Shown in pieces: positions 31,797-40,325 of a stretch of 49,524 bases of DNA. The notes below the pieces were generated by a model, which saw only the letters and a list, made by a program, of their open reading frames with translations, was not told the origin of the DNA and did no database searches. The position numbers and the translations under genes were made by a program. Origin of the DNA: Scatosoma sp045654025 (GTDB lineage Bacteria; Bacillota; Clostridia; Christensenellales; Borkfalkiaceae). The first letter of the stretch is position 1, and every line of letters starts with the position of its first letter. The stretch spans positions 1-49,524 of the forward strand of contig JAZOMO010000025.1 in the NCBI GenBank assembly GCA_045654025.1, in the 5' to 3' direction.

Positions 31797-33800
31797 TTAA
31801 TTCAACACGACGTCCTTCAAGGCTTCGTATTTTTTGACAGCCGCATCCCGCAACGCTTCCGTATCAAACCGCCCTTCGAACGCCTCGTCGCTCAAGCGTT
31901 TTGCAAGGAAAATTGCCTCGGTCGAATATCGCAAATTCTTGATATCCGTCAGCATTTTTCCCGACTGCCTCGTACCAAAGAAATCCCCACTGCCACGCAT
32001 CTGCAAGTCCTTTTCTGCAATCTTAAACCCGTCCGTATTGTTCTTTAAGGTCAGTAGGCGTTCCTTAGCGCTCTCCATCTCCGCGCCCATGAGTAAAAAG
32101 CAATAGCTTTTTTCACTCCCTCTTCCAACTCTCCCACGCAACTGATGCAGCTGCGACAAACCAAAGCGTTCGGCGTTGTAGATAATCATAATCGTCGCGT
32201 TAGGAACGACCACACCAACCTCGATAACGGTGGTCGAAACGAGGCAATCCAGTGCCCCATTTTTGAACGCCGTCATAACCTCCGCTTTTTCCTTTTCCTT
32301 CATCTTGCCGTGCAGAAGCCCAAACCGAACGGTGGGTAAAGCAGACGAGAGCTGTTCGTGCAGCTCCTTCACGCTGATTAGCTCCCCCTCCTCGTCGTCC
32401 TCAATCTTTGAACAGACGAAGTACGCCTGCTTGCCTGCGCGCACTTCCCTTTCCACATAGTAGAGCATGTCCTCGTATTTGCTTTCGGGAATAATCGAGG
32501 TGGACACCTCTTGCCTTGCCTTGGGTTTGTCCGTAATCGTGGTAATATCAAGGTCGCCGTAGAAAATCAAGGACAAAGTCCTTGGAATGGGCGTAGCCGA
32601 CATAACCAACACGTCCGCGCCCTGCCCTTTTTCACTCAGAGCGTTTCTCTGCGCCACGCCAAAGCGGTGCTGTTCGTCGCAGACCACGAAGGCAAGCGAG
32701 GGAATCTCCACGTCCGCCTCTAAGATGGCGTGCGTACCGCAAAGGACTTGTATTTCACCCTTTTTCAGTCGCTCTTTCATCACCCGCTTTTCCTTGGCGG
32801 TCATACTGCCAGAAAGGTAGCCCACCGCATAGTCGGGGAAATATTTTTGCAGAATTTTATAGTTCTGTTCTGCCAGCACTTCAGTCGGGGAAAGGTACGC
32901 CGCCGTGTAGCCACTTTTCACCGCCATAAAGATACCGCAGAGCGCCACGGCAGTTTTACCACTGCCAACGTCCCCTTGCAGTAATCGGTTCATTCTCGTC
33001 GGGGCGTACAGATTTTCAAACATCTCGTTCACCGCGCGCTTTTGTCCGTCCGTAAAGTCAAAGCCAAAGCGGAGGGAGAACTCCTTCACCTCTCTTGCAG
33101 AAACTGAATATTTATTCAATCTTACTTCTTCCTTTCCACCCTTAATCATCTTGAAGGCGGAAATCAAAACGAAATATTCCTCGAGGGCGATTCGCTCGGC
33201 GGCGGCATCTTTCGCCCGTTCAGAGGAAGGATTGTGGATTTCGTAAAACGCCCGCGCCAGCGAAGGCAAACCGTATTTTTGTTGCAGGGGATAGGGAACC
33301 AAACTGTCGATATCCACCTTCTTGATTGCCTCCTGCACCGCGCGGCGCACTACCTTCTGGGTGAGCTTGCCTTTCAAGGAATAGACGGGGACAATCCCCT
33401 TTAAATGCTCGTTTTTGTCCAGCGGTTCAAAGGTGGGGTTGACCAGCGTGCGCTGCCCAAATTCGTTGCGAACACGCCCGTAGAAGAGGTATTCGCCCGG
33501 TTTCAGCTTCGCTGCAACGTACGGCTGATTGAACCATACGATGGTAAACGGATAGCCACCTTGATTGCAGTAGGCGCGCACCGTCTTCATACGGCTGAAG
33601 GTATTTGACTGCACACGATTGACTTCGGCCACAATCAATACAACGTCGTTATGATAGGCATCTTTCAGCGAACTGCGATTCGTCAGGTCAAGATAGGCGC
33701 GCGGAAAATAGCGCGCTAAATCCTCCACGCTCTTTACCCCAAGCGCGGAAAACTCCTTCTCTCTTTTTTCGCCTATGCTCTTTAGCGACGACAATCGCAT
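31797..33800 (-). CDS. recG: ATP-dependent DNA helicase RecG
   Basis: 667-aa branch-migration helicase that reverses stalled replication forks. An N-terminal wedge/OB domain (LTNRSSLKDAY ... VWFNQPYVAAKL) is followed by two RecA-like helicase lobes: Walker A LQGDVGSGKTAVAL, DEQHRFGVAQRNALS (DEQH box), MSATPIPRTLSLIFYGDLD, LLHGKMKEKEK, and QLRGRVGRG. The C-terminal TRG segment and MRGSGDFFGTRQSG are present. ATG 33800 follows GAGGTGGGAA; the frame upstream to 33848 crosses a terminator. It is downstream of fakA, as in Bacillus. Confidence 0.97.
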   Translation of the reverse strand: MRLSSLKSIGEKREKEFSALGVKSVEDLARYFPRAYLDLTNRSSLKDAYHNDVVLIVAEVNRVQSNTFSRMKTVRAYCNQGGYPFTIVWFNQPYVAAKLKPGEYLFYGRVRNEFGQRTLVNPTFEPLDKNEHLKGIVPVYSLKGKLTQKVVRRAVQEAIKKVDIDSLVPYPLQQKYGLPSLARAFYEIHNPSSERAKDAAAERIALEEYFVLISAFKMIKGGKEEVRLNKYSVSAREVKEFSLRFGFDFTDGQKRAVNEMFENLYAPTRMNRLLQGDVGSGKTAVALCGIFMAVKSGYTAAYLSPTEVLAEQNYKILQKYFPDYAVGYLSGSMTAKEKRVMKERLKKGEIQVLCGTHAILEADVEIPSLAFVVCDEQHRFGVAQRNALSEKGQGADVLVMSATPIPRTLSLIFYGDLDITTITDKPKARQEVSTSIIPESKYEDMLYYVEREVRAGKQAYFVCSKIEDDEEGELISVKELHEQLSSALPTVRFGLLHGKMKEKEKAEVMTAFKNGALDCLVSTTVIEVGVVVPNATIMIIYNAERFGLSQLHQLRGRVGRGSEKSYCFLLMGAEMESAKERLLTLKNNTDGFKIAEKDLQMRGSGDFFGTRQSGKMLTDIKNLRYSTEAIFLAKRLSDEAFEGRFDTEALRDAAVKKYEALKDVVLN

Positions 33801-33814
33801 TTCCCACCTCACAC

Positions 33815-33853
33815 AAAAAATCAAAGCAGGAAGCAGCGTTTGCTGCAACCTGC
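33815..33853 (-). terminator. Intrinsic terminator after fakA
   Basis: GCAGG-TT-GCAGC / GCTGC-TT-CCTGC (two 5-bp stems with a symmetric internal loop, 4-nt loop), followed on the minus strand by TTTGATTTTTTG. Terminates fakA just ahead of recG. Confidence 0.85.
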
Positions 33854-33891
33854 TTTTGTGAATAAAATGTACTTTTATGAATAATTATACA

Positions 33892-35532
33892 TTACTCCAT
33901 GGAGAGCACGTAATAGTATACAGGCTGTCCGCCACTATGAAAATCTACATCGCAATCGGGATACTCCTCTGCGATTTTTGCACACAGAGCTTCTGCGTCC
34001 TCTTCCTTGACGTCCTCGCCGTAGTACAGCGTGATGACCTGATGAGAATCCTCTTTCATCTTCGCAATCAAGCGAAGTACCGCATCCTCGATATTCGCAG
34101 ATTTTGCCAAAATCTTCTTGTCGTCCAAGCCGATGATGTCCCCTTCCTTGATGGCCTTACCATCAATGGTCACGTCGCGAACGGCATGGGTGACTTGACC
34201 AGCCTTGACGTTGTCCAAGGCGTGGATCATATTCGTTTTATTCTCCTCTGCGGTTGCATCGGGGTCAAATTCGAGTGCCGCCGCAAAACCCTGGGGTACG
34301 TTCTTGGTAGGGATAACGTGCAACGTACGATTTTCCACCAAAGCTTTCGCCTGCTCCGCCGCAAGAGTAATGTTTTTGTTGTTCGGGAAGACGAAGATAT
34401 GCTCTGCATTGATTTTCAGCGCCGCCGAAGCGATGTCGCTTGCGGACGGGTTCATCGTCTGACCACCTTCGAGGACACGGTCTACCCCCAAATCCTTGAA
34501 GATATCCGCAAGGCCAGCGCCTGCGCAGATGGCAAGCATGCCCATTTCCTTCTTTTCCGCCTCTAATTTTGCCTTCAGCTGGCGGTTTTGTTCCAACATA
34601 TTCTCAATCTTGGGACGATCCAGCTCACCAAGCTCCAGCGCGTAGGTCAACGCCTTGCCCGGCTGGTTGGTGTGCACGTGCACTTTTACAAGCTCCAAGT
34701 CGCCGATACAGATAACGCTGTCGCCGAGGCGCATCAAACGCTCCTTCAAGCGGTCGATATCCGACAAAGTCGTGCTCTTTTTTAAGTTGATGATGAAGAA
34801 TTCGGTGCAATATGCAAACTGAATTTCCCCAAGGTCCATATTCATGATTTCAGAGTTGTCCCCGAAATCGTTTTCAGGCGCAGCCTCCATTTCTGCAGGC
34901 GCATCCGCCACTTCCTCGCCCGTCACTACGCAAGCAAAGCCCTTGATTACGGTCATCAAGCCCATACCGCCGCTGTCTACAACGCCTGCTTTCTTCAACA
35001 CGGGAAGCATTTCAGGGGTCATGGACAACGCTTTGTCGCCCGCCGCCACGATTTCTGCGAAGAATTCCTCAAAGGTCTTCTTTTTCGCGCCTACCTTAGA
35101 GGCGTGTTCGCTCATCAAGCGAATAACGGTTAAAATCGTACCTTCCTTAGGCACGGATACGGCGCCGTAAGCAACTTTCGTACCTGCCTCTAAAGCCTTT
35201 GCAAACGTCTTTACGTCAATCCCGTCCGTGCAGGAACGCAAGACGGAACAAATTCCTTTTAAAATCTGGGAAAGGATAACGCCAGAGTTACCTCTTGCAC
35301 CCTTCAATGCGCCCTTAGAAACACTCTCGCAAATGTCTGCGAAGGAGTTGGAAGTGCAAGCCGTCAGCTCGCGTACTGCCGACTGCATCGTCAGCGACAT
35401 ATTCGTACCCGTATCACCGTCGGGAACAGGGAATACGTTGAGTGCGTCTACCTTCGCGCGATTATTTTCGAGCAGTTTTCCGCCCGTATATATCATTTTT
35501 CTCAGCTCGGTGCTGTTTATCGTTTTATGCAT
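33892..35532 (-). CDS. fakA: DAK2-domain fatty acid kinase FakA-like
   Basis: 546-aa protein with an N-terminal DAK2 (Dha kinase-like) ATP-binding domain: VDALNVFPVPDGDTGTNMSLTM (the Asp residues coordinate Mg2+), ALKGARGNSGVILSQILKG and KAGVVDSGGMGLMTVIKG. A DAK1-like C-terminal half (IFVFPNNKNI, VIPTKNVPQGFAAAL) and a final domain follow. FakA phosphorylates fatty acids presented by FakB for phospholipid synthesis. Placement next to an Asp23 protein, rpmB and recG is the Bacillus yloU-yloV arrangement. The Shine-Dalgarno AAGGAG is 16 nt from the ATG, longer than usual. No fakB is in the window. Confidence 0.94.
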   Translation of the reverse strand: MHKTINSTELRKMIYTGGKLLENNRAKVDALNVFPVPDGDTGTNMSLTMQSAVRELTACTSNSFADICESVSKGALKGARGNSGVILSQILKGICSVLRSCTDGIDVKTFAKALEAGTKVAYGAVSVPKEGTILTVIRLMSEHASKVGAKKKTFEEFFAEIVAAGDKALSMTPEMLPVLKKAGVVDSGGMGLMTVIKGFACVVTGEEVADAPAEMEAAPENDFGDNSEIMNMDLGEIQFAYCTEFFIINLKKSTTLSDIDRLKERLMRLGDSVICIGDLELVKVHVHTNQPGKALTYALELGELDRPKIENMLEQNRQLKAKLEAEKKEMGMLAICAGAGLADIFKDLGVDRVLEGGQTMNPSASDIASAALKINAEHIFVFPNNKNITLAAEQAKALVENRTLHVIPTKNVPQGFAAALEFDPDATAEENKTNMIHALDNVKAGQVTHAVRDVTIDGKAIKEGDIIGLDDKKILAKSANIEDAVLRLIAKMKEDSHQVITLYYGEDVKEEDAEALCAKIAEEYPDCDVDFHSGGQPVYYYVLSME

Positions 35533-35569
35533 AATGTAAGATTGAATGCTCCTTATTTTTTTGTGGGGC

Positions 35570-35639
35570 TGTAATTTAAAAAAGGATTACATGGAAAAAT
35601 CGCAAGGCACCAACCCTGCTACAAAAAATTACAGTTTTA
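35570..35639. other. Long-range 9-bp inverted repeat between asp23 and fakA
   Basis: CTGTAATTT near 35570 and AAATTACAG near 35631 are inverted copies about 50 nt apart, the second overlapping the asp23 stop. It could form a large stem-loop in the intercistronic RNA. No T tract follows. Confidence 0.3.
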
Positions 35640-35979
35640 CCCCGATAACGTTTACGTTGACGGTATTGACAATCATCCCCGTAAAACGCTCCACCTTATA
35701 CTTGACGGCCTGTTTTAAGGATTCCGCCACTGCGTTAATCGACACGCCGTATTTAACGATGACGTAGACGTCAATGTAAATGCGGTTGCCGGAAGTTGTT
35801 ACTTTAATGCCCTTGCCACCGGTGTCTTTTTTCAAAAGCTCCGCAAGGCTGTCAGTAAAGCGCCGGGATACCATCTCTACGATCCCATAGCATTCCATCG
35901 CGGTATGCGAAGCCACCTTGGCAATCGCAAGGTCGGAAATGGATATTTTACCGTAAGCGTTATTTGTATTTACTGACAT
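35629..35979 (-). CDS. Asp23/Gls24 family envelope stress protein
   Basis: 116 aa. The family core is visible: GKISISDLAIAKVASHTAMECYGIVEM, IKVTTSGNRIYIDVYVIVKYG and VAESLKQAVKYKVERFTGMIVNTVNVNV. Proteins of this family (YloU in this position) associate with membranes and modulate envelope homeostasis. It precedes fakA, shares its orientation and probably its transcript, and is divergent from rpmB. A TTGCCA-17-TAAAAT promoter is upstream. Confidence 0.94.
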   Translation of the reverse strand: MSVNTNNAYGKISISDLAIAKVASHTAMECYGIVEMVSRRFTDSLAELLKKDTGGKGIKVTTSGNRIYIDVYVIVKYGVSINAVAESLKQAVKYKVERFTGMIVNTVNVNVIGVKL

Positions 35980-36051
35980 AAGCGTTCAAAGATACCCTTT
36001 AGGTTACTTGGGATTATATTGCTTTGCTTATCATCCCCAAAGTTCTTTCTT

Positions 36052-36080
36052 ATTTTACACCATTTTCCTATCTTTGGCAA
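36052..36080 (-). promoter_or_regulatory. Sigma-A promoter of the asp23-fakA operon
   Basis: TTGCCA (36075-36080), 17 bp, TAAAAT (36052-36057) on the minus strand, identical boxes to the ppdK promoter. A second TATAAT-like box occurs at about 36014-36019 but lacks a good -35. Confidence 0.72.
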
Positions 36081-36140
36081 GCACTTTTTGAAAATTTGTA
36101 AATATTTTTTATTTTTTTATTTTTTCCGCTATAAAATTAA

Positions 36141-36169
36141 TTGCTTTTTATTTTGAAAAATGCTATATT
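36141..36169 (+). promoter_or_regulatory. Sigma-A promoter of rpmB
   Basis: TTGCTT (36141-36146), 17 bp, TATATT (36164-36169) on the plus strand. The leader is about 85 nt. It is divergent from the asp23 promoter in an AT-rich 280-bp gap. Confidence 0.65.
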
Positions 36170-36259
36170 ATTAATGCTTGTATTGCGCCTGCATATACGC
36201 ACGCGCGCTTCAATAATAGAAATACGCAAGAAATTATCTCAAAATTCGGAGGTGTTAAT

Positions 36260-36442
36260 ATGTCCAGAGTATGCAATATTTGCGGTAAGGGTCAAACGAG
36301 CGGCAACAACGTCAGCCACTCCAACCGTAAAACGAGAAGAACCTTCAAGGCAAACGTTCAGAAGGTGTCCTACGTTGAAAACGGCAAGGAAACGACCGGC
36401 TACGTATGCGCGAGATGTCTTAAAAAGGCTGATAGAGCGTAA
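36260..36442 (+). CDS. rpmB: 50S ribosomal protein L28
   Basis: 60 aa. MSRVCNICGKGQTSGNNVSHSNRKTRRTF is typical of L28, with four cysteines (CNIC and CARC) making it the zinc-binding form. The ATG follows CGGAGG. It is divergent from asp23-fakA, as in Bacillus, and ends in its own terminator. Confidence 0.97.
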   Translation: MSRVCNICGKGQTSGNNVSHSNRKTRRTFKANVQKVSYVENGKETTGYVCARCLKKADRA

Positions 36443-36465
36443 GTTTTTTTAGCAACATAAGAAAT

Positions 36466-36497
36466 AAGGCTGTTCCCATCGGGGAGCAGCCTTTTTT
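36466..36497 (+). terminator. Intrinsic terminator of rpmB
   Basis: AAGGCTG and TCCC pair with GGGGA and CAGCCTT around a 3-nt loop, followed by six T on the plus strand. On the minus strand the same hairpin is followed only by TTATTTCTT, so it could weakly serve the convergent MATE gene too. Confidence 0.9.
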
Positions 36498-36520
36498 CGT
36501 CTTCTCTTTTCAATTTTTAT

Positions 36521-37951
36521 TTAAACACCTTCACTTAAAATCGAGGACGTTTTCTGCTTTAACAGTTTTTTCAGCAACACTTGAATAACAATAAAGCTCG
36601 TCGTACCCGTCAAAATCCAAGTAATAGGATAGCAGATGAAAATCATCGAAAGCGTCGGGTTCATCGGGAAGAAAACCAGCAGCCACACCACACGAAGCAA
36701 GCAAGTACCTATCAACGAAATAATGGTAGAGAGCAACGATTTCCCTAAACCTCTCAACACCCCCGAACAATCGTCCATCAAGCCGAATAAGAAATACGGC
36801 GCACCGGTAATCCACATACGTAGATCCGCCGCTTCAAACGCCATTCTTTCCAAACTCCCTTCCACGCCTTTCTTGACGCCATAGAGCGCAAACAGCGGCT
36901 CTTTCAGCAGCAACAAAACCGCCGTAAATACAAACGCAACCATCAAGGTGTTCAGGAAACAGTTATATAGAATAGGCTTTACTCTTTCGGGTTTTTTCGC
37001 CCCCATATTTTGTCCCGTGAAAGTAACTGCGCCTTGGGCTACGGCATTCATTGCCGTATAGATAAAGCCCGTCAAGTTCGCTGAAGCGGCGTTGCCGTTC
37101 ACGATGGGTTGGTACTCTGTTCCCGCAGGTACGGACGCATTGTTGACAGACACCACCGAAGATTGTACCAGCATATTCGACAACGAAAACAGCGCCCCTT
37201 GTATCCCCGCAGGAAGACCGATCCGCACGATTTCCATAAACGATTTTTTATCTATCCGCAGGTCGGAGAAGGAGAACTGTGTCACGCCCCCGTCTTTGGA
37301 AAGCTTCCACGTCAGCATCACCACGGAAAAAATATTCGCCGCAGTAGTCGCAAGGGCTACCCCCTCCACAGACATTTTGAGTGCTAACACAAAAAACAGG
37401 TTGAGTAAAACGTTGACAAGCCCCGAAATTGACAGAATGACCAAGGGCGTTTTCGCATCTCCCTTCGCACGGAAGATAGCGCTTAAATAGTTGGTCAAGG
37501 CAAGAAAAGGTATACCCAAAAAGTAAATTTGCGTATACCTGACCGCTAAGTCCAACAAATTCGCCTGATTACCCATTGCAGATAACACCGGCCGCGCAAT
37601 CAATAACCCGATACCACAGCCCGACAAGCCAAGCATTAACCCTATCAACAGAGCCGTATGTACCGCTTTTTTCGCCCCTTCACCGTCATTTGCACCGATG
37701 GCGCGCGCCACAATGACATTCCCCCCTACCGAAAATCCGATAAAGAGGTTGACTACTAAGCTTATAAAAGAAGTCGTCGTTCCTATTGCGCCTACTGCGT
37801 TCGATTCCGAAGACAAGCTAACCACCATCATATCGGCTGCGTTATAAAACGTCTGCAATAGGTTGGTCGCCATAATCGGCAGAACAAAAAAGAGAAGTTT
37901 GTCGAATATCGAGCCTTCCGTAAAACCCGATTTCGTTTCAGCTTTTACCAT
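36521..37951 (-). CDS. MATE-family efflux transporter (second copy)
   Basis: 476 aa with about twelve transmembrane helices. It begins TEGSIFDKLLFFVLPIMATNLLQTFYNAADMMVVSL with the conserved Asp of MATE helix 1, and has IVARAIGANDGEGAKKAVHTAL after helix 3. It is not a close copy of the first MATE gene (26882-28234); it belongs to the group usually annotated 'MATE family efflux transporter' of gut clostridia. It follows rpe by 19 bp in the same direction, so it may share its transcript. Substrate unknown. Confidence 0.93.
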   Translation of the reverse strand: MVKAETKSGFTEGSIFDKLLFFVLPIMATNLLQTFYNAADMMVVSLSSESNAVGAIGTTTSFISLVVNLFIGFSVGGNVIVARAIGANDGEGAKKAVHTALLIGLMLGLSGCGIGLLIARPVLSAMGNQANLLDLAVRYTQIYFLGIPFLALTNYLSAIFRAKGDAKTPLVILSISGLVNVLLNLFFVLALKMSVEGVALATTAANIFSVVMLTWKLSKDGGVTQFSFSDLRIDKKSFMEIVRIGLPAGIQGALFSLSNMLVQSSVVSVNNASVPAGTEYQPIVNGNAASANLTGFIYTAMNAVAQGAVTFTGQNMGAKKPERVKPILYNCFLNTLMVAFVFTAVLLLLKEPLFALYGVKKGVEGSLERMAFEAADLRMWITGAPYFLFGLMDDCSGVLRGLGKSLLSTIISLIGTCLLRVVWLLVFFPMNPTLSMIFICYPITWILTGTTSFIVIQVLLKKLLKQKTSSILSEGV

Positions 37952-37970
37952 TTATACCACTTCCCATTCC

Positions 37971-38624
37971 TTATTCTTTCAGCTTCGCAATCATCGCCGC
38001 GCGGTCTGCCGCCTTGAATACAGCGCTACCCGCAACAATGACGTCTGCGCCCGCCGCCTTGACCTCAGCGACATTCTCCGCCGTGATGCCGCCATCAATT
38101 TCCAACAAGATTTCCTTGCCGCTTTCGTCGATGATTTTGCGAATTTCACGCAATTTTTCGAGGGAAGCGGGAATAAACTTCTGCCCGCCAAAGCCGGGGA
38201 ATACGCTCATCACCAGCACGATATCGCAAAGGGGAATGACGTCGCGGATACACTCCACGGGGGTGTCGGGATTGATGACTGCGCCGCATTTTACGCCCGT
38301 CGAACGGATGAGCTCCAACACCTCGCGCAGGTTGTCCTTGCACGCCTCGTAATGCACGGTGATATAATCAGCGCCCGCTTTTGCAAAACGCTCCACGTAT
38401 TTTTCAGGATTGACAATCATTAAGTGCGCGTCAATGGGAAGATTCGTGTAAGGACGAATATCCTCCAGCATTTTCAGCCCGAAGGTGATATTATTGACGA
38501 ACACGCCGTCCATAACGTCGTAGTGCACAACGTCCGCGCCGCACGCTTCGATACTGCGTACTTCCTCGCCCATTTTTGCGAAATCTGCCGACAAAATACT
38601 CGGCGCAATCCATACTTTTTTCAT
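37971..38624 (-). CDS. rpe: Ribulose-phosphate 3-epimerase
   Basis: 217-aa TIM-barrel enzyme of the pentose phosphate pathway. Motifs: IAPSILSADFAKMGEEV, VHYDVMDGVFVNNITFG, DAHLMIVNPEKYVERFAKAGADYITVHYEA, VLVMSVFPGFGGQKFIP and LEIDGGITAENV. Metal-binding His and Asp residues are present. The ATG follows AAGGAG. rpe belongs to the rlmN-prpC-prkC-rsgA-rpe cluster in Bacillus; here prpC, prkC and rsgA are not between rlmN and rpe. Confidence 0.97.
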   Translation of the reverse strand: MKKVWIAPSILSADFAKMGEEVRSIEACGADVVHYDVMDGVFVNNITFGLKMLEDIRPYTNLPIDAHLMIVNPEKYVERFAKAGADYITVHYEACKDNLREVLELIRSTGVKCGAVINPDTPVECIRDVIPLCDIVLVMSVFPGFGGQKFIPASLEKLREIRKIIDESGKEILLEIDGGITAENVAEVKAAGADVIVAGSAVFKAADRAAMIAKLKE

Positions 38625-38645
38625 TCGTTTTCTCCTTAGCTTTCC

Positions 38646-39182
38646 TTACTTTTCCTTCCCAAATACATCGTATCGTAAAATTGCAACGATGTTTGCCCCA
38701 AGCTCAAAGCAATAGGAAATCACCGCAAAAATCGGCGATGCCGCCCAGATATTAAAGACAATCGACAATACCGTAGGAACCAAAATCGTATACCGTACCA
38801 CCTTAATATTGCGGATACGGAAAATAAACATATAAAGCACCAGCGCAATCAGATAAACGATATCCGCAGGGTGGAAACTTTCCCCCATCCAAAGGCTAAT
38901 ACCATACGATGCAAACGCCAACGCGCAAAGCAGATAACACCAGAAGATAGGCGCTTCCTTTCCAGCACGCTCGTAGAGGTAAAAGATGATACAGCGCAAC
39001 AAGCCTACGCCTAGCCCAATCATCGCAAAGTATTGCCCGTTGAAAAGGTACGACCCCATCAAAGCGAATATTCCCAAACCTTGCAAAATCAAGAACATCT
39101 CCTTACTCTTGAAAAAATAAGCAGATGCAATCAAGGTCATTGCAATAAAGCTAAATATTAACGCCCATTCCTTTGCCGTCAT
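38646..39182 (-). CDS. YgjV-family inner membrane protein
   Basis: 178 aa, about six transmembrane helices with short loops, matching the Imp-YgjV family (AYFFKSKEMFLILQGLGIF near the start, then RCIIFYLYE). Function is not known. Its ATGA overlaps the rlmN stop by 4 bp, so the two are translationally coupled, an arrangement not seen in Bacillus. Confidence 0.82.
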   Translation of the reverse strand: MTAKEWALIFSFIAMTLIASAYFFKSKEMFLILQGLGIFALMGSYLFNGQYFAMIGLGVGLLRCIIFYLYERAGKEAPIFWCYLLCALAFASYGISLWMGESFHPADIVYLIALVLYMFIFRIRNIKVVRYTILVPTVLSIVFNIWAASPIFAVISYCFELGANIVAILRYDVFGKEK

Positions 39183-40246
39183 TTTCCTTCATTACTCTCC
39201 ATATACTGCGCGCGAAGCTGCCCGCACGCGCCACCGATATCCACGCCGATTTGCCTACGCAAAGTCGCAGACAGTCCACCTTTTTCGAGAGCCCCTAAAA
39301 AGCGGTACGCCGCTTTGTCCGAGGTCGATTTCAAGGTCCTCTCCTTCACCTCGTTCAAGCGAATGAGGTTGACGTGGCAGGGCAAGCCCTTCAATAAATC
39401 CACCAACTCTTTGGCGTGCTGTTCGTCACAATTTTCGCCATCGATAAGGGTATATTCAAAATAATATCTTCGCCCTGTTTTGTTAAAATAATACTTACAC
39501 GCCTTCAAGATTTCGGCAATCTTATACGCCTTTGCTATCGGCATCACTCGTGCGCGCGTTTCGTCGTCCGTTGCGTGCAACGACACGGTGAGGTTTAAGG
39601 GAATTCCCTCGTCCGCCAAAGCGTACATCTTCGGCACGATACCGCAGGTGGAGAGGGAAATATTGCGCGCGCTAATCTGCACGCCACCCTCTGCCGTCAC
39701 GTTTTTCAAAAAGCGGACGACTTCGTCGTAGTTATCCAGCGGCTCGCCACTGCCCATCAACACGACGTTGGAAACAGCGCGCGCCTGCGCACCCAGCCCA
39801 GACTTTACGTCCGATTTATGCAGAGCGTTTACCACCAAAATCTGCGATAAAATTTCCCCTGCCGTCAGATTGCGAATCAGCCCGTTCAAGGTCGAGGCGC
39901 AGAACTTACAACCCATACGACAGCCTACCTGCGTGGAAACGCATTGCGTATAGCCGTATTTGTACTTCATTAACACCCCTTCCACGAGGTTGCCGTCCGC
40001 AAATTCAAACAGATACTTTTCCGTTCCGTCTGCAGAATGGAATACCTCTTTGATACGCACGGTTTCGTCCTCGTATTCTTCGAGCAGCCTTTCCTTAAAA
40101 GCCTTCGAAAGCGAGGTGATGTCGCTGATATTTTTTCCTTGGTGCAAGCCCTCAAACAGTTGCTTTGCACGGAATTTTTTTTCTCCTAACGCTAAGACGA
40201 GCGCCTCAATCTCCGCATAGGATAAATCTTGGATAATCTTTTTCAT
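39179..40246 (-). CDS. rlmN: 23S rRNA (adenine-C2)-methyltransferase RlmN
   Basis: 355-aa radical-SAM enzyme that methylates A2503 of 23S rRNA and A37 of some tRNAs. The 4Fe-4S motif is CRMGCKFC (CxxxCxxC), followed by NLTAGEILSQIL. Also seen: VLMGSGEPLDNYDEV (SAM binding), ISLSTCGIVPKM and RRQIGVDIGGACGQL near the end. ATG 40246 is chosen; the frame opens at 40276, but that extension lies inside a hairpin-array remnant (40262-40318). Confidence 0.96.
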   Translation of the reverse strand: MKKIIQDLSYAEIEALVLALGEKKFRAKQLFEGLHQGKNISDITSLSKAFKERLLEEYEDETVRIKEVFHSADGTEKYLFEFADGNLVEGVLMKYKYGYTQCVSTQVGCRMGCKFCASTLNGLIRNLTAGEILSQILVVNALHKSDVKSGLGAQARAVSNVVLMGSGEPLDNYDEVVRFLKNVTAEGGVQISARNISLSTCGIVPKMYALADEGIPLNLTVSLHATDDETRARVMPIAKAYKIAEILKACKYYFNKTGRRYYFEYTLIDGENCDEQHAKELVDLLKGLPCHVNLIRLNEVKERTLKSTSDKAAYRFLGALEKGGLSATLRRQIGVDIGGACGQLRAQYMESNEGK

Positions 40247-40261
40247 ACTTATTTCCATAAC

Positions 40262-40318
40262 GATTGACAAAGTCAATCATATCGCATTTTTAAAAGAAAA
40301 TATATCGCGCCGTTAGGC
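40262..40318 (-). repeat. Hairpin array on CGATAT anchors (array D)
   Basis: Minus-strand order: GCC-TAAC-GGC (40309-40318), CGATAT (40302-40307), ATTTT..AAAAT hairpin, CGATAT (40279-40284), then GATTGAC-TTT-GTCAATC (40262-40278). This is the same succession as array B at 16714-16755, with different loop sequence in the ATTTT hairpin. It fills the whole gap between rsmB and rlmN. Confidence 0.75.
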
Positions 40319-40325
40319 AATTCAA

